Shown: positions 1 to 10,258 of the stretch, one piece after another
How the letters are laid out: every line of letters begins with the position of its first letter
Numbering within the stretch: the first letter of the stretch is position 1
Source of the DNA: an uncultured Allobosea sp.
Lineage (GTDB): Bacteria > Pseudomonadota > Alphaproteobacteria > Rhizobiales > Beijerinckiaceae
DNA: 64,000 bases
Direction of reading: 5' to 3'
NCBI RefSeq assembly: GCF_945956895.1
Contig: NZ_CAMFJF010000005.1
Location: forward strand, 105,440-169,439
Notes under the pieces: generated by a model
What the model was told of the DNA's origin: nothing
Database searches by the model: none
What the model saw: only the letters and a program-made list of their open reading frames with translations
Made by a program: the position numbers and the translations under genes

Positions 1-1428
<1,428 letters not shown>

Positions 1429-1607
1429 GGGGAACTCCGGTTTCTTTCCGGACGTTCTTGCCAGCCGCAGGCCGCGCGGGAAAGGCCGTCCGGGCGGACC
1501 TGCGCGGAAAGGGCGGTAGCCGGCAAGCAAAACACCTTTTCCACTGCGACTTGCATAGGGCCGCCCGACAGGGCTTGATAGCGCAGCGACACGAGGAGGT
1601 TTACTCA

Positions 1608-2048
1608 ATGGGTCTGTTCAGTTTCATCAAGGATGCCGGCGCCAAGATCTTCGGCGGCTCGGCCAAGGCGGCGACCGCCGACGATCTTCAGAAGGAACTC
1701 GCGGGGCACGGCCTGCCTTCCGACGTCAATATCCAGATCGACGGCGACAAGGTGAAGGTGTCCGGCAAGGCCGTTTCGACGGAAGAGGCCGAAAAGATCA
1801 TCCTCGCGCTCGGCAACACCACGGGCGTGGCGCAGGTCGAATCGGAACTCGCCGTGACCAAGGAGGCTCCGGCCGCCGTATTCTACACGGTGAAGAAGGG
1901 CGACACGCTCTGGAAGATCGCCGAGGAGCATTACGGCAAGGGCCAGGGCGCGAAATACACCGAGATCGTCAAGGCCAATACGCCGCCGGTCAAGAATCCC
2001 GACCTGATCCAGCCGGGCTGGGTCCTGCGCATTCCGCCGAAGGCCTGA
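1608..2048 (+). CDS. BON-LysM protein (YgaU/Kbp-like)
   Basis: This 146-residue protein has an N-terminal BON domain (about residues 25-85) and a C-terminal LysM domain (about 93-145, starting YTVKKGDTLWKIAEEHYG). This is the same order and size as the E. coli potassium-binding protein Kbp/YgaU. No signal peptide is visible (MGLFSFIKDAGAKIFG is amphipathic), as in Kbp, so a cytoplasmic or stress-related role is likelier than peptidoglycan anchoring. The start is fixed by a strong ribosome binding site, GAGGAGG at 1592-1599. A good intrinsic terminator follows, so the gene is monocistronic. Confidence 0.88.
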   Translation: MGLFSFIKDAGAKIFGGSAKAATADDLQKELAGHGLPSDVNIQIDGDKVKVSGKAVSTEEAEKIILALGNTTGVAQVESELAVTKEAPAAVFYTVKKGDTLWKIAEEHYGKGQGAKYTEIVKANTPPVKNPDLIQPGWVLRIPPKA

Positions 2049-2064
2049 GGCCTTTCCGCGACCG

Positions 2065-2107
2065 GGCAGCCGCGGCCTCAGGGCTTCGCGGCTGCCTTTT
2101 GATTTTT
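2065..2107 (+). terminator. Rho-independent terminator after the BON-LysM gene
   Basis: GGCAGCCGCG at 2065-2074 pairs perfectly with CGCGGCTGCC at 2087-2096. It is followed by TTTTGATTTTT. Confidence 0.8.
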
Positions 2108-2195
2108 GGCATCCCGAGCCTCGCCGACAGGTGGTGCTTGCGGGACCGCCGCCCTATCTCAACGGCTCGCCTGACCGAGCTGGAGTGGCCTGCCC

Positions 2196-2513
2196 ATGAT
2201 CGTGAACGACCTCGATATCGATGCCATCAAGACGGGGTTGGGCGACGGCTCCATCCTGCTCGTCGATGTCCGGGAACCGCATGAATTCGCTGCCGGGCAT
2301 ATTCCGGGCTCCGTCTCGCGCCCTCTCTCGCAATTCGATCCCGCCGACCTGCCGAACGAGCCGGGCAAGCGCATCGTGCTATCCTGCGCGGCGGGCGTGC
2401 GCTCGCGGCGCGCGCTCGAATTCGCGCAGTCGGCGGGACTCGACATCGACAGCCACTATGCCGGCGGCTTCAAGGACTGGCTGATGCACGGCGAGCCGGT
2501 CGCGCAGGATTGA
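2196..2513 (+). CDS. Single-domain rhodanese-like protein
   Basis: This 105-residue single rhodanese domain has the expected DVREPHEF motif at about residues 24-31. The active-site loop begins with Cys64 (CAAGVRS). Such proteins carry persulfide sulfur in the cytoplasm for thiosulfate or sulfide handling or tRNA thiolation; the substrate here cannot be told. The C-terminal GGFKDW matches the family end (GGxxxW). The gene stands between a terminator and a secreted protein gene that starts about 50 bases downstream, so it may share a transcript with that gene. Confidence 0.88.
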   Translation: MIVNDLDIDAIKTGLGDGSILLVDVREPHEFAAGHIPGSVSRPLSQFDPADLPNEPGKRIVLSCAAGVRSRRALEFAQSAGLDIDSHYAGGFKDWLMHGEPVAQD

Positions 2514-2562
2514 GGCCTTAGGCCTCATGCGCGCCACGCCGCTCATGACTAAGGATAAGATC

Positions 2563-3522
2563 ATGCTGACCCGAGCTTTCTTCCTCGGCGCCGCCTGCGC
2601 TACCGCGCTGCTTCTGACCGCTCCCGGGGCCGGCTGGGCGCAAGGCGCGGCAACGGTGCCTGCCGGCAGCGCGAGCAAGGCCGCCGATGACGACCTTCAG
2701 GCCGCGATCACCAAGTCGAACGCCTATACCGGGCTGATGAACCGCACGCTGCGGGCGATCCAGTCCTGGGAACGCTATGGCAGCTGGGTCGACATGAAGA
2801 AGGGGCCGACCGGCAAGGAGCGCTACATCACCTACGGGCTCTACAGCCTCTATGACGTCAACAGCGAGATCAAGAAGGCCGAGGAGGCGATGGCGCGCGA
2901 GCCGAAGCTGCCGGCGATCGACGAGACCATGGGCCGCTATATCAAGGCCTATCAGGAACTGGCGCCGCTGATCACCAGGGCCGAGCGCTATTACGACCGC
3001 AAGGACTATCGCGACGACAATCTTGCCGAGGGCCAGAAGCTGCATGCGCTGATGGTGCCGGCGGCCAAGACCTTCCTGGAGGAGCGCTCCAAGCTCGATG
3101 CGCTGATGCGCGTCTACAAGCGCGGGCTCGACCAGCGGGAGCTCGCCTCGGTCGAACAGCGCGAGGGCAAGTCCGCCCGCTGGCAGGTGCGCAACATCAT
3201 GATCAATGCGCGCGCCGTCATGGACCTGATGCCGAGCAACGAGAGCCCGATCGTCGATCTCAAATCCTTCAACGCGGCGATCGCCGATTATGCCGGCGCG
3301 GTCCGCGAGATGGATGCGTTCAAGGACAAGGAGCCGAAGGGCGTGCCCTTCATCGAGAGCCAGGCCAGTTCCTGGCTCGGCAAGCTGCGCGATTTCAGCG
3401 AGAAGCTTGCCAAGAGCAAGGGCGATGTCCGGCGCGGCGCGGCGAACGACGCCAACTGGATCGTCAACAACTACAACACCATGGTCTCGCTCTCGGAGAC
3501 GGCCGTCCGCATGTCGCGCTGA
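2563..3522 (+). CDS. Secreted DUF3829 (YiiG-type) protein
   Basis: The product has about 319 residues with a clear Sec signal peptide (MLTRAFFLGAACATALLL, cleavage near GWA-QG). The mature part is alpha-helical and matches the DUF3829/YiiG pattern: an early SNAYTGLMN segment, then the GLYSLYD region and several amphipathic helices ending NYNTMVSLSE. Function is unknown for the family; a periplasmic location is inferred. I chose the ATG at 2563 because AAGGAT lies about eight bases upstream and it gives a clean signal peptide. ATGs at 2527 and 2545 are in frame but would hide the signal. Confidence 0.75.
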   Translation: MLTRAFFLGAACATALLLTAPGAGWAQGAATVPAGSASKAADDDLQAAITKSNAYTGLMNRTLRAIQSWERYGSWVDMKKGPTGKERYITYGLYSLYDVNSEIKKAEEAMAREPKLPAIDETMGRYIKAYQELAPLITRAERYYDRKDYRDDNLAEGQKLHALMVPAAKTFLEERSKLDALMRVYKRGLDQRELASVEQREGKSARWQVRNIMINARAVMDLMPSNESPIVDLKSFNAAIADYAGAVREMDAFKDKEPKGVPFIESQASSWLGKLRDFSEKLAKSKGDVRRGAANDANWIVNNYNTMVSLSETAVRMSR

Positions 3523-3625
3523 GTTCGATGCGTGCGACGCAGTCCTGGCGCGTGGTGTGCCAGGGCTGACGTGGCGCGGTTTATGCTCCAGTCTTTCACG
3601 AGAGAATTTCTTGATTGAACGGAAT

Positions 3626-3713
3626 CGTCATTGCGAGCGCAGCGAAGCAATCCAGGGGCGGCAGAGCTCTACGCCCCCTGGATTGCTTCGTCGCTACGCT
3701 CCTCGCAATGACG
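3626..3713. repeat. Palindromic interspersed repeat, family A, copy 1
   Basis: An 88-base element starts CGTCATTGCGAG and ends CTCGCAATGACG, with an inner inverted pair AAGCAATCCAGG / CCTGGATTGCTT. The same element recurs at 10259-10346 and 28031-28113. It lies between genes and can fold into one long hairpin. Confidence 0.9.
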
Positions 3714-3758
3714 GCTCCGGATTGGAATGCGCCCTAGACCTAACTGAGGATATGCCTC

Positions 3759-6068
3759 ATGCGTCACATGAAATTCGGTTTCGGCCAGCCTGTGCGGCGG
3801 GTCGAGGATCAGCGCCTGACGACCGGCACCGGCCGCTATACGGACGACATAGCCCCTGATGGTGCCTTGCACGCCTTCGTGCTGCGCTCCCCTTACGCGC
3901 ATGCCCGCTTCGCCGTCGCCGATGTCGAGACCGCCCGCAAGATGAAGGGCGTCAAGCTCATCCTGACCGGCGCGGATGTTTCCCAATATGGCGACCTGCC
4001 CTGCAAGGGGCATGTGAAGACGATCACCGGCGAGATGTCCAAGTCTCTCCCGGTCCCGGTGCTGCCGACCGACACCGTCCGCCATGTCGGCGAGGCGGTC
4101 GCCTTCATCGTCGCGGAGACGCTGGCGCAGGCGCGCGATGCGGCGGAGGCGATCGCAATCGACTGGGACCCGCTGCCGGCCGTGACCGGCATCGCCGAGG
4201 CGCTGGACGCCAGCGCGCCGCAGGTCTGGCCCGACCGGAAGCGCAATGTTGCCTTCGAGGCCGAGCAGGGCGACCGCGGGAAGACCGAGAAGGCCTTCGC
4301 CAAGGCGGCGCGCACCGTCTCGGTGACCGTCGTCAACAACCGGCTCGCCTCCAACTACATGGAGACGCGCGCCTGCATCGCCGAGTATGACAAGGCCGAG
4401 AAGCGCTGGACCCTGACTTTGGGTAGCCAGGGCAGCCACGGCATGCGCGACCTGATCGCGACCTATGTGCTCAAGGTCGATCCCAAGCGCATCCGCGTGG
4501 TGACGCCGGATGTCGGCGGCGGCTTCGGCACCAAGATCTTCCTCTATCGCGAATATCCGCTGGCGATGATCGCGGCCGAGAAGCTGAAGCGGCCGGTGCG
4601 CTGGGTCGCCGACCGCAACGAGCATTTCCTTGCCGACACGCATGGCCGCGCCAATCTCGCGACGGCGACGATGGCGCTCGACGCCAAGGGCAGGTTCATC
4701 GGCCTCAAGGTCGATCTCTCGGCCGAGATGGGCGCCTATCTCTCGCAATATGGGCCCTTCATCCCCTGGGTCGGCACGACGATGACGCCGGGCTGCTACA
4801 ATATCCCGGCCGTGCATGTCGTCTTCCGAGGCGTGCTGACCCACACCACGCCGGTCGATGCCTATCGCGGCGCGGGCCGGCCCGAAGCGGCCTATCTGAT
4901 CGAGCGGCTGGTCGATGCCATCGCGCGCGAGACCGGCAAGGCGCCCGACGCGGTGCGTGCGCAGAACTTCGTCAAGCCGTCGGAAATGCCGCACAAGACC
5001 CAGACCGGGCCTGTCTACGATTCCGGCGAGTTCGAGGGCCATATGCGCCGCGCCATGGATGTGGCCGACTGGAAGGGCTTCAAGGCTCGCCAGAAGGCCT
5101 CCGCCAAGGCCGGCAAGATCCGCGGCATCGGCATGGCCAGCTATATCGAGGCCTGCGGCGGCGGCGGGCCGGAGAGCTCGACCGTGATCCTGGAGAAGGA
5201 TGGCACCGTCACCGTGCTGATCGGGACGCAGTCGAACGGGCAAGGGCACGAGACCGCCTATTCGCAGCTCGTCTCGCAGCACCTCGACATCCCGATGGAC
5301 CGCATCCGCGTCGTGCAGGGCGATACCGACCGGGTCGAGACCGGCTCCGGCACCGGCGGCTCGCGCTCGATTCCGGTCGGCGGCGCGGCGCTCGACAAGG
5401 CGACGGGGATTCTCACCGACAATCTCAAGCAGCTCGCCTCCGAGAAGCTCGAGGCGGCGGTGGGCGATCTCGAGATCGCCGATGGTTCGGTCAGGATCGT
5501 CGGTACCGACAAGTCGCTCGATCTCGCGGCCATCGCGGCGCTGCCGGGCGCGACGCCGGCCATGCTCAAGGTCCATCAGAGCTGGACCCCGCCGGAGGCG
5601 ACCTATCCGAACGGCACCCATGTCTGCGAGCTGGAGATCGACCCGGGCACCGGTGGCACGGAGATCCTCAACTATGTCGTGGTCGACGATTTCGGCGTGA
5701 CGCTGAACCCGCTGATGCTGCAGGGCCAGGTCCATGGCGGCTCGGCCCAAGGTATCGGCCAGGCGCTGATGGAGGAGATCCGCTTCGACCCGGACGGGCA
5801 GATGCTGACCGCGACCTTCATGGACTATGCCATGCCGCGCGCCGTCGACGTCCCGAACTTCCATTTCGAGACGCGCAATGTCCGTTGCCTGACCAATGCC
5901 ATCGGCGTGAAGGGGGCGGGCGAAGCGGGTGCGATCGGGGCCTGCCCGGCGGTGATGAATGCGGTGGTCGATGCACTCGACCGGGCCGCCGGTATCAAGG
6001 CCATGGACATGCCGGCGACGCCGCTCAAGGTCTTCACGGCGCTGAAGGAGGCTGGTTATCGGCTTTGA
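3759..6068 (+). CDS. Xanthine dehydrogenase / CO-dehydrogenase-like molybdopterin-binding subunit (orphan)
   Basis: This 769-residue large subunit of a molybdenum hydroxylase belongs to the CoxL/aldehyde oxidase family. The N-terminal a/b-hammerhead domain (about 15-125) begins with RRVEDQRLTTGTGRYTDD. The molybdopterin-binding part carries VGGGFGTK near residue 250 and the active-loop motif AYRGAGRPE near 367. That loop is the form II type and lacks the AYxCSFR loop of true CO dehydrogenase. GAGEAGAIG near 720 holds the catalytic glutamate. No Tat signal is seen, so the enzyme is probably cytoplasmic. The usual partner genes for the 2Fe-2S and FAD subunits are absent on both sides. Two c-type cytochromes follow after a hairpin. 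The substrate is unknown; an aldehyde or N-heterocycle hydroxylase is possible. Confidence 0.88.
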   Translation: MRHMKFGFGQPVRRVEDQRLTTGTGRYTDDIAPDGALHAFVLRSPYAHARFAVADVETARKMKGVKLILTGADVSQYGDLPCKGHVKTITGEMSKSLPVPVLPTDTVRHVGEAVAFIVAETLAQARDAAEAIAIDWDPLPAVTGIAEALDASAPQVWPDRKRNVAFEAEQGDRGKTEKAFAKAARTVSVTVVNNRLASNYMETRACIAEYDKAEKRWTLTLGSQGSHGMRDLIATYVLKVDPKRIRVVTPDVGGGFGTKIFLYREYPLAMIAAEKLKRPVRWVADRNEHFLADTHGRANLATATMALDAKGRFIGLKVDLSAEMGAYLSQYGPFIPWVGTTMTPGCYNIPAVHVVFRGVLTHTTPVDAYRGAGRPEAAYLIERLVDAIARETGKAPDAVRAQNFVKPSEMPHKTQTGPVYDSGEFEGHMRRAMDVADWKGFKARQKASAKAGKIRGIGMASYIEACGGGGPESSTVILEKDGTVTVLIGTQSNGQGHETAYSQLVSQHLDIPMDRIRVVQGDTDRVETGSGTGGSRSIPVGGAALDKATGILTDNLKQLASEKLEAAVGDLEIADGSVRIVGTDKSLDLAAIAALPGATPAMLKVHQSWTPPEATYPNGTHVCELEIDPGTGGTEILNYVVVDDFGVTLNPLMLQGQVHGGSAQGIGQALMEEIRFDPDGQMLTATFMDYAMPRAVDVPNFHFETRNVRCLTNAIGVKGAGEAGAIGACPAVMNAVVDALDRAAGIKAMDMPATPLKVFTALKEAGYRL

Positions 6069-6074
6069 TGCAAG

Positions 6075-6102
6075 AACGGGCTTGCGATATCGCAAGCCCG
6101 TT
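6075..6102 (+). terminator. Perfect palindrome after the molybdopterin subunit gene
   Basis: A 28-base perfect inverted repeat (AACGGGCTTGCGAT and its complement) with no spacer begins seven bases past the stop codon. It probably works as a terminator or mRNA-end hairpin, although no T-tract follows. Confidence 0.6.
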
Positions 6103-6200
6103 CACGCAAAAGCGACTTGGCTTGGCGCGTGATCATCGTTTGATCTGGAAACGTTCAAAACAGCGCCGGATGGCGCGGGCTTGTCTATGAGGGAAACTGA

Positions 6201-6632
6201 ATGATCCGCACTGCTCTCGTTCTTGCCGGCCTCGGGCTAGGCCTTACCGCCGTGATGGCGCAGTCGAACCCGATTGCTGAGCGCCAGCAGACGATGAAGG
6301 CAGTCGGCGCCGCGACGCGTGAGGGCGCGGCCATGGCCAAGGGCGATGCCGCTTTCGATGCCACGAAGGCGCAGGCGGTCTTCAAGACCTATGCCGACGC
6401 GGCCAAGAAGATGCCGACCCTGTTCCCCGATTCCTCCAAGGCCGGCGGCGAGACCACAGCCGCTCCGAAGATCTGGGAGGATCAGGCCGGGTTTAAGGCC
6501 GCTTTCGTCAAGTTCGAGGCCGACGCGGGCGCGGGCGCGGGCGTTGCGAATCTTGACGGTTTCCGCACCGCCTTCGGCGCGGCGACCAAGAATTGCGGCA
6601 CCTGCCACGAGGCTTATCGCATCAAGAAGTGA
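6201..6632 (+). CDS. Cytochrome c-prime family protein
   Basis: This 143-residue exported cytochrome has a signal peptide (MIRTALVLAGLGLGLTAVMAQS). A four-helix-bundle body follows, with the single heme site CGTCH at about residues 132-136 close to the C-terminus. That C-terminal heme position is diagnostic of cytochrome c' / c-556. The conserved RQxxMK segment sits at the mature N-terminus. The protein acts in the periplasm as an electron carrier or NO/O2-binding protein. It has its own ribosome binding site (GAGGGA) and a terminator after it, so it is likely a separate transcript from the molybdopterin gene. Confidence 0.88.
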   Translation: MIRTALVLAGLGLGLTAVMAQSNPIAERQQTMKAVGAATREGAAMAKGDAAFDATKAQAVFKTYADAAKKMPTLFPDSSKAGGETTAAPKIWEDQAGFKAAFVKFEADAGAGAGVANLDGFRTAFGAATKNCGTCHEAYRIKK

Positions 6633-6657
6633 TCGGCTTCGCGGTCGGTTCGGAAAG

Positions 6658-6686
6658 CGGGCGCCAGCGATGGCCGCCCGTTTTTT
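6658..6686 (+). terminator. Rho-independent terminator after the cytochrome c-prime gene
   Basis: CGGGCG at 6658-6663 pairs with CGCCCG at 6675-6680, and TTTTTT follows directly. Confidence 0.75.
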
Positions 6687-6711
6687 GCGAGAACCTTGGC
6701 ATTTCCTCCGC

Positions 6712-6815
6712 CGTCATGCTCGGGCTTGACCCGAGCATCTCAAGACGCGGAGGCTCGGGGCCCTCCTCTGGCCCGTCATTCTTGGTCTGCGCTTCGCTTC
6801 GCCCGAGAATGACGG
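6712..6815. repeat. Palindromic interspersed repeat, family B, copy 1
   Basis: The element begins CGTCATGCTCGGGC and ends CCGAGAATGACGG. A closely similar copy lies at 51504-51608. Both share the CTTGACCCGAGCATCTC core and sit between genes. Confidence 0.85.
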
Positions 6816-6833
6816 TGCGGCTTGCTGGAGGCT

Positions 6834-6861
6834 AAAACGCAGTCTGGAACTGCTGCGTTTT
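6834..6861. other. AT-rich-ended hairpin upstream of the diheme cytochrome gene
   Basis: AAAACGCAG at 6834-6842 pairs with CTGCGTTTT at 6853-6861 around a ten-base loop. It could terminate leftward or rightward transcription. Its function is unproven. Confidence 0.4.
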
Positions 6862-6921
6862 CAGGGTTGCCGATGCGAGGCTGGCCCGTCAAATCTGTGG
6901 ATCTGCTGACGGGAGACCTCG

Positions 6922-7863
6922 ATGCTGTTGCTGCGCCGCCTTTTCGTGACCCTCGTTCTTCTGGCGGTGGTGGGGTTCGCTGGCTTCTATGGGCTCACCG
7001 ATCCGCGCCTGGTCTCGCCCTCGCCCGAGATCGGGGCTCTGCCGGCGGCGGACGTCGAGAACGGCAAGCTGCTGTTCTCGGCGGGCGGCTGCACCTCCTG
7101 CCACGCGACGCCGGGGCAGGACGACAAGCTCAGGCTCGGCGGCGGCCTTGCGCTGGAATCGCCCTTCGGCACCTTTCATGCGCCGAACATCTCGCCGCAT
7201 ACGCGCGACGGCATCGGCAATTGGGGCGTACAGGATTTCGTCGACGCGATGGCGGCGGGCGTCTCACCCTCCGGGCAGCATCTCTACCCGTCCTTCCCCT
7301 ATACCTCCTATCGGCTGATGCCGCCGAAGGCGCTCGCCGATCTCTTCGCCTATATCCGCACGTTGCCGCCGGTCGAGGGCAAGGCCGCGCCGCATGATCT
7401 GCGCTTCCCCTTCAATATCCGCCGGGTCGTTGGCGGCTGGAAGCTGCTGTTCTTCGAAGGCGCATCCTTCCGGCCGGATCCGACGAAGAGCGAGGCCTGG
7501 AACCGCGGCGCCTATCTCGTCAACGGCCCTGGCCATTGCGCCGAGTGCCATTCCGCCCGCAATGCGCTTGGCGCCATCATTCCCTCGACCCGCTTCGCCG
7601 GCGGGCCGGATCCCGAAGGCAAGGGCTGGGTGCCGAACATCACCCAGTCCGAGAAGGGGCTGGCCAAATGGTCGAAGGAGGAGATCGCCGAGCTCCTGAA
7701 GACCGGCTTCACCCCCAGCTTCGACAGCGTCGGCGGCTCGATGGCTTCGGTCGTGCGCAATATCGCGCAATTGCCCGAGGCGGACCGCATGGCGATGGCG
7801 GAGTACCTGAAGTCGCTGCCGGCGATCGAAGGGCCGGCGCGGCCGCAGACCAAGGCGCCCTGA
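6922..7863 (+). CDS. Membrane-anchored diheme cytochrome c
   Basis: The 313-residue protein has one N-terminal membrane segment (residues 6-27) that looks uncleaved. Two class I cytochrome c domains follow, with heme sites CTSCH near residue 56 and CAECH near 206. Distal methionine regions are present (LYPSFPYTSYRLM in the first). The arrangement resembles the cytochrome subunits of membrane-bound alcohol and aldehyde dehydrogenases and of IorB-like oxidoreductases. It should pass electrons from a periplasmic dehydrogenase to the respiratory chain. Because it follows the orphan molybdopterin gene and cytochrome c', a shared pathway is possible but unproven. GGGAGA provides the ribosome binding site. 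Confidence 0.85.
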   Translation: MLLLRRLFVTLVLLAVVGFAGFYGLTDPRLVSPSPEIGALPAADVENGKLLFSAGGCTSCHATPGQDDKLRLGGGLALESPFGTFHAPNISPHTRDGIGNWGVQDFVDAMAAGVSPSGQHLYPSFPYTSYRLMPPKALADLFAYIRTLPPVEGKAAPHDLRFPFNIRRVVGGWKLLFFEGASFRPDPTKSEAWNRGAYLVNGPGHCAECHSARNALGAIIPSTRFAGGPDPEGKGWVPNITQSEKGLAKWSKEEIAELLKTGFTPSFDSVGGSMASVVRNIAQLPEADRMAMAEYLKSLPAIEGPARPQTKAP

Positions 7864-7881
7864 AACGTCGAGCGACGTTAC

Positions 7882-8514
7882 ATGTGTTTCAAGGCCCTGA
7901 TGGTCGACGTCGATGGCGTTGTGATCGTGCATCCAGACCCGCAAGGCTGGTCGGCGCATCTCGAGCGCGATCTCGGCCTGTCGCCGGCGCTGTTGCAGTC
8001 GGCGTTCTTCGCGCCGCATTGGCCGGACATCATTCTGGGGCGAGCTGGCTTGCGCGAGCGCCTCGCGCCGGTGCTGGCAGAGATCGCGCCGGGACTGAGC
8101 GCTGACAGGTTGATCCGCTACTGGTTCGCGAACGATGCCCATCTCGACCAGGGCCTGCTGGCGCAGCTCGCGCCGATCCGGGCCGGCGGCGTGAAGCTGC
8201 ATCTCGCAACCGTGCAGGAGCATGAGCGCGCCCGTTACATCTGGGACGAGCTCGCGCTGAAACGGCATTTCGACGGTATGCACTACGCAGCCGAGCTCGG
8301 CTGCGCCAAGCCGGACGGAGCCTTCTACCGCGCCGTCGCGGCGCGGAGCGGCTTATCTCCCGAAGAGATCTTCTTCATCGACGACAAGCAGGCCAATGTC
8401 GACGCGGCGCGCGGGGAAGGGTGGAGTGCTGCCCTCTGGGACGGCACACGGCCGCTTGTGGCGCTGATCATCGAAGCGGCCGGGCGCCCACCTATTCCAT
8501 CACCGCCGCCTTGA
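7882..8514 (+). CDS. HAD-superfamily (HAD-IA) hydrolase
   Basis: This 210-residue cytoplasmic phosphatase-type protein has the nucleophile motif DVDGV (Asp9 and Asp11). A cap domain follows, then motif III Lys in CAKPDG near residue 150 and motif IV IDDKQAN near 172. These are the hallmarks of subgroup IA HAD enzymes such as haloacid dehalogenases and sugar- or nucleotide-phosphatases. The substrate is unknown. The gene starts 18 bases after the cytochrome gene and its last 23 bases overlap the convergent XRE-cupin regulator. Confidence 0.85.
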   Translation: MCFKALMVDVDGVVIVHPDPQGWSAHLERDLGLSPALLQSAFFAPHWPDIILGRAGLRERLAPVLAEIAPGLSADRLIRYWFANDAHLDQGLLAQLAPIRAGGVKLHLATVQEHERARYIWDELALKRHFDGMHYAAELGCAKPDGAFYRAVAARSGLSPEEIFFIDDKQANVDAARGEGWSAALWDGTRPLVALIIEAAGRPPIPSPPP

Positions 8515-9112
8515 GGATGCAGACCATCAGGGCGGTGCCGGGCTCGCTGCCGACGCAGCGCACGACATGGCGGCGGTCGCAGCGATAGCGCAGCGTCTCA
8601 CCCGCCTTGGCGCGCTGGACGATGTCGCCGACCTCGACCTCGAACTCGCCCGAAGTCACCGAGAGCGATTCGATCGAGCCGCGCTGGTGGCCCTCGGAAT
8701 CGAGCTCGCCGCCGGGCTCGGCGCTGACCTCGTACCATTGCAGCCATTCCACCGTCTTGATCCAGCCGACGATGGCGAGGCGCAGCTTGCCGTCCTCGGA
8801 GACGAGGATCGGGGTGTCGGCGCGGGTGGTCTTGTCGATGAAGGGCTCTTCCTCGCCGCTGGAGAGCACGCGCTCGATCGAGATGTCGAGGGCCTGCGAC
8901 AGCCGCCAGATCGTCGCCAGCGTCGGATTGGTCTCGTTGCGCTCGATCTGGCTGATGATCGACTTGGCGACGCCGGACTGCTCGGCGAGGTCGGAGAGCG
9001 AGAAATTATAGGCCTTGCGCAGGCGCTGGATGGTCTTGCCGAGCTGGCCCGAGATGACCTGAGCTCCGGATTCAAGCTCCCGCCCGCCGCGCTCCTTGGT
9101 CTCGATTCCCAT
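8492..9112 (-). CDS. XRE-family transcriptional regulator with cupin domain
   Basis: The 206-residue regulator has an N-terminal Cro/C1-type helix-turn-helix (about 20-75, including SLSDLAEQSGVAKSIISQIE). A C-terminal cupin (about 105-200) probably senses a small ligand. This architecture is typical of regulators such as PuuR and MerR-like SutR. The likely targets are the gene itself and the EamA transporter gene, which lies about 100 bases away with the same orientation and is transcribed towards it. The start ATG is preceded by a purine-rich stretch (AAAAGGGG). Confidence 0.87.
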   Translation of the reverse strand: MGIETKERGGRELESGAQVISGQLGKTIQRLRKAYNFSLSDLAEQSGVAKSIISQIERNETNPTLATIWRLSQALDISIERVLSSGEEEPFIDKTTRADTPILVSEDGKLRLAIVGWIKTVEWLQWYEVSAEPGGELDSEGHQRGSIESLSVTSGEFEVEVGDIVQRAKAGETLRYRCDRRHVVRCVGSEPGTALMVCILKAAVME

Positions 9113-9211
9113 CCGTCCGGCCCCTTTTCGACTGTGATGCCGTTTGTAACGGCGGACGATCGTTTGAACAAGCGAACTGTGCCTGACGCAGAGCTTTCGG
9201 TTCTCGGGCCG

Positions 9212-10135
9212 TCAGGTCATGCGGCTGGGGCCGACCTCGCGCTGCTCGCGGCGGGCGAGGCCGAGCTGGCGCTCGCGCAGGATCACATAGATGCCCGAGA
9301 CGATGACGATGGTCGCGCCGATCAGGATCGACACGGCCGGCCATTCGCCGAACCAGAACCAGCCGATCGCGACGGCCCAGAGCATGGTCGAATATTCGAA
9401 GGGCGCGATCAGCGAGGCGTCGCCATAGCGATAGGCCTGGACGATCAGGATCTGGCCGAGACCACCGAGGATGCCGATCATCACCATCATCACCGCATCC
9501 TTGAGATCGGGGATGTGCCAGCCGAGCAGGATGGTCGTGAGGCCGAGCAGGCTGGTCAGCAGCATGAAGTAGAAGACGATGGCGCCTGTCCGCTCCGTCG
9601 CGGTCAGGAGCCGCACCTCGACAGAGGCGAAGGCCGAGCAGAAGGCGCCGGCCAGGCCCAGCGCAGCGCCAACCGCGGCATTGCCGCCGACAGGATGGGT
9701 GCCGGCGCCCAGATGCGGCGACAGCATGATGAGCACGCCGACGAAGCCGATCGTCACCGCGCTCCAGCGATAGATGCGGACCCGTTCCTTGAGCACGAGT
9801 GCGGCCAGCACCACCACGGCGAGCGGCGCGGCATAGCCGATCGCGACGGCTTCCGAGAGCGGCAGGAACTGCAACGCCGCGAAGCCGCAGAACATGCCGG
9901 TCGAGCCCATGATGCCGCGCTTGAGATGGCCGCGCAGGTTGCTGGTCTTCAGAGCGGCTGGCAGCTCGGCGCGCCATACCAGCCAGATGAGCAGCGGGAT
10001 CATCGCGAAGAAGGAGCGGATGAAGACGATTTCGCCGGTCGGATAGCGCGTGGAGATCGACTTGATCCCCGCCGACATCAGCGTGAAGGCCAGCGCCGAG
10101 ATCAGCTTGAGGGTGATGCCGAGGAGAGGGGACAA
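9212..10135 (-). CDS. DMT-superfamily (EamA) transporter
   Basis: This 307-residue integral membrane protein has ten predicted hydrophobic helices arranged as two EamA repeats. It belongs to the drug/metabolite transporter superfamily and probably exports a metabolite or amino acid; the substrate is not readable. The only start that keeps the first helix is a TTG at 10135, and no clear ribosome binding site precedes it, so the exact N-terminus is uncertain. It is in the same direction as the downstream XRE-cupin regulator, which may control it. Confidence 0.85.
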   Translation of the reverse strand: MSPLLGITLKLISALAFTLMSAGIKSISTRYPTGEIVFIRSFFAMIPLLIWLVWRAELPAALKTSNLRGHLKRGIMGSTGMFCGFAALQFLPLSEAVAIGYAAPLAVVVLAALVLKERVRIYRWSAVTIGFVGVLIMLSPHLGAGTHPVGGNAAVGAALGLAGAFCSAFASVEVRLLTATERTGAIVFYFMLLTSLLGLTTILLGWHIPDLKDAVMMVMIGILGGLGQILIVQAYRYGDASLIAPFEYSTMLWAVAIGWFWFGEWPAVSILIGATIVIVSGIYVILRERQLGLARREQREVGPSRMT

Positions 10136-10258
10136 AGCGCGCGGCCGAAGAACTGGGACGGTTTCGGGCGAAACCGTTCCTCTTTAGATCATGTCGAATC
10201 CGGGAAGCGAAGCGTGAACTCTGCAACTCGGCTAGGCGGTGGGCGAGGGAAACCAAGC

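Noticed and set aside
3669..6095. Very long open frame on the minus strand opposite the molybdopterin subunit gene
   Set aside because: It is a GC-bias shadow: the plus-strand frame shows conserved enzyme motifs throughout, and the antisense frame shows only Arg/Ala/Gly/Asp-rich low-complexity sequence.
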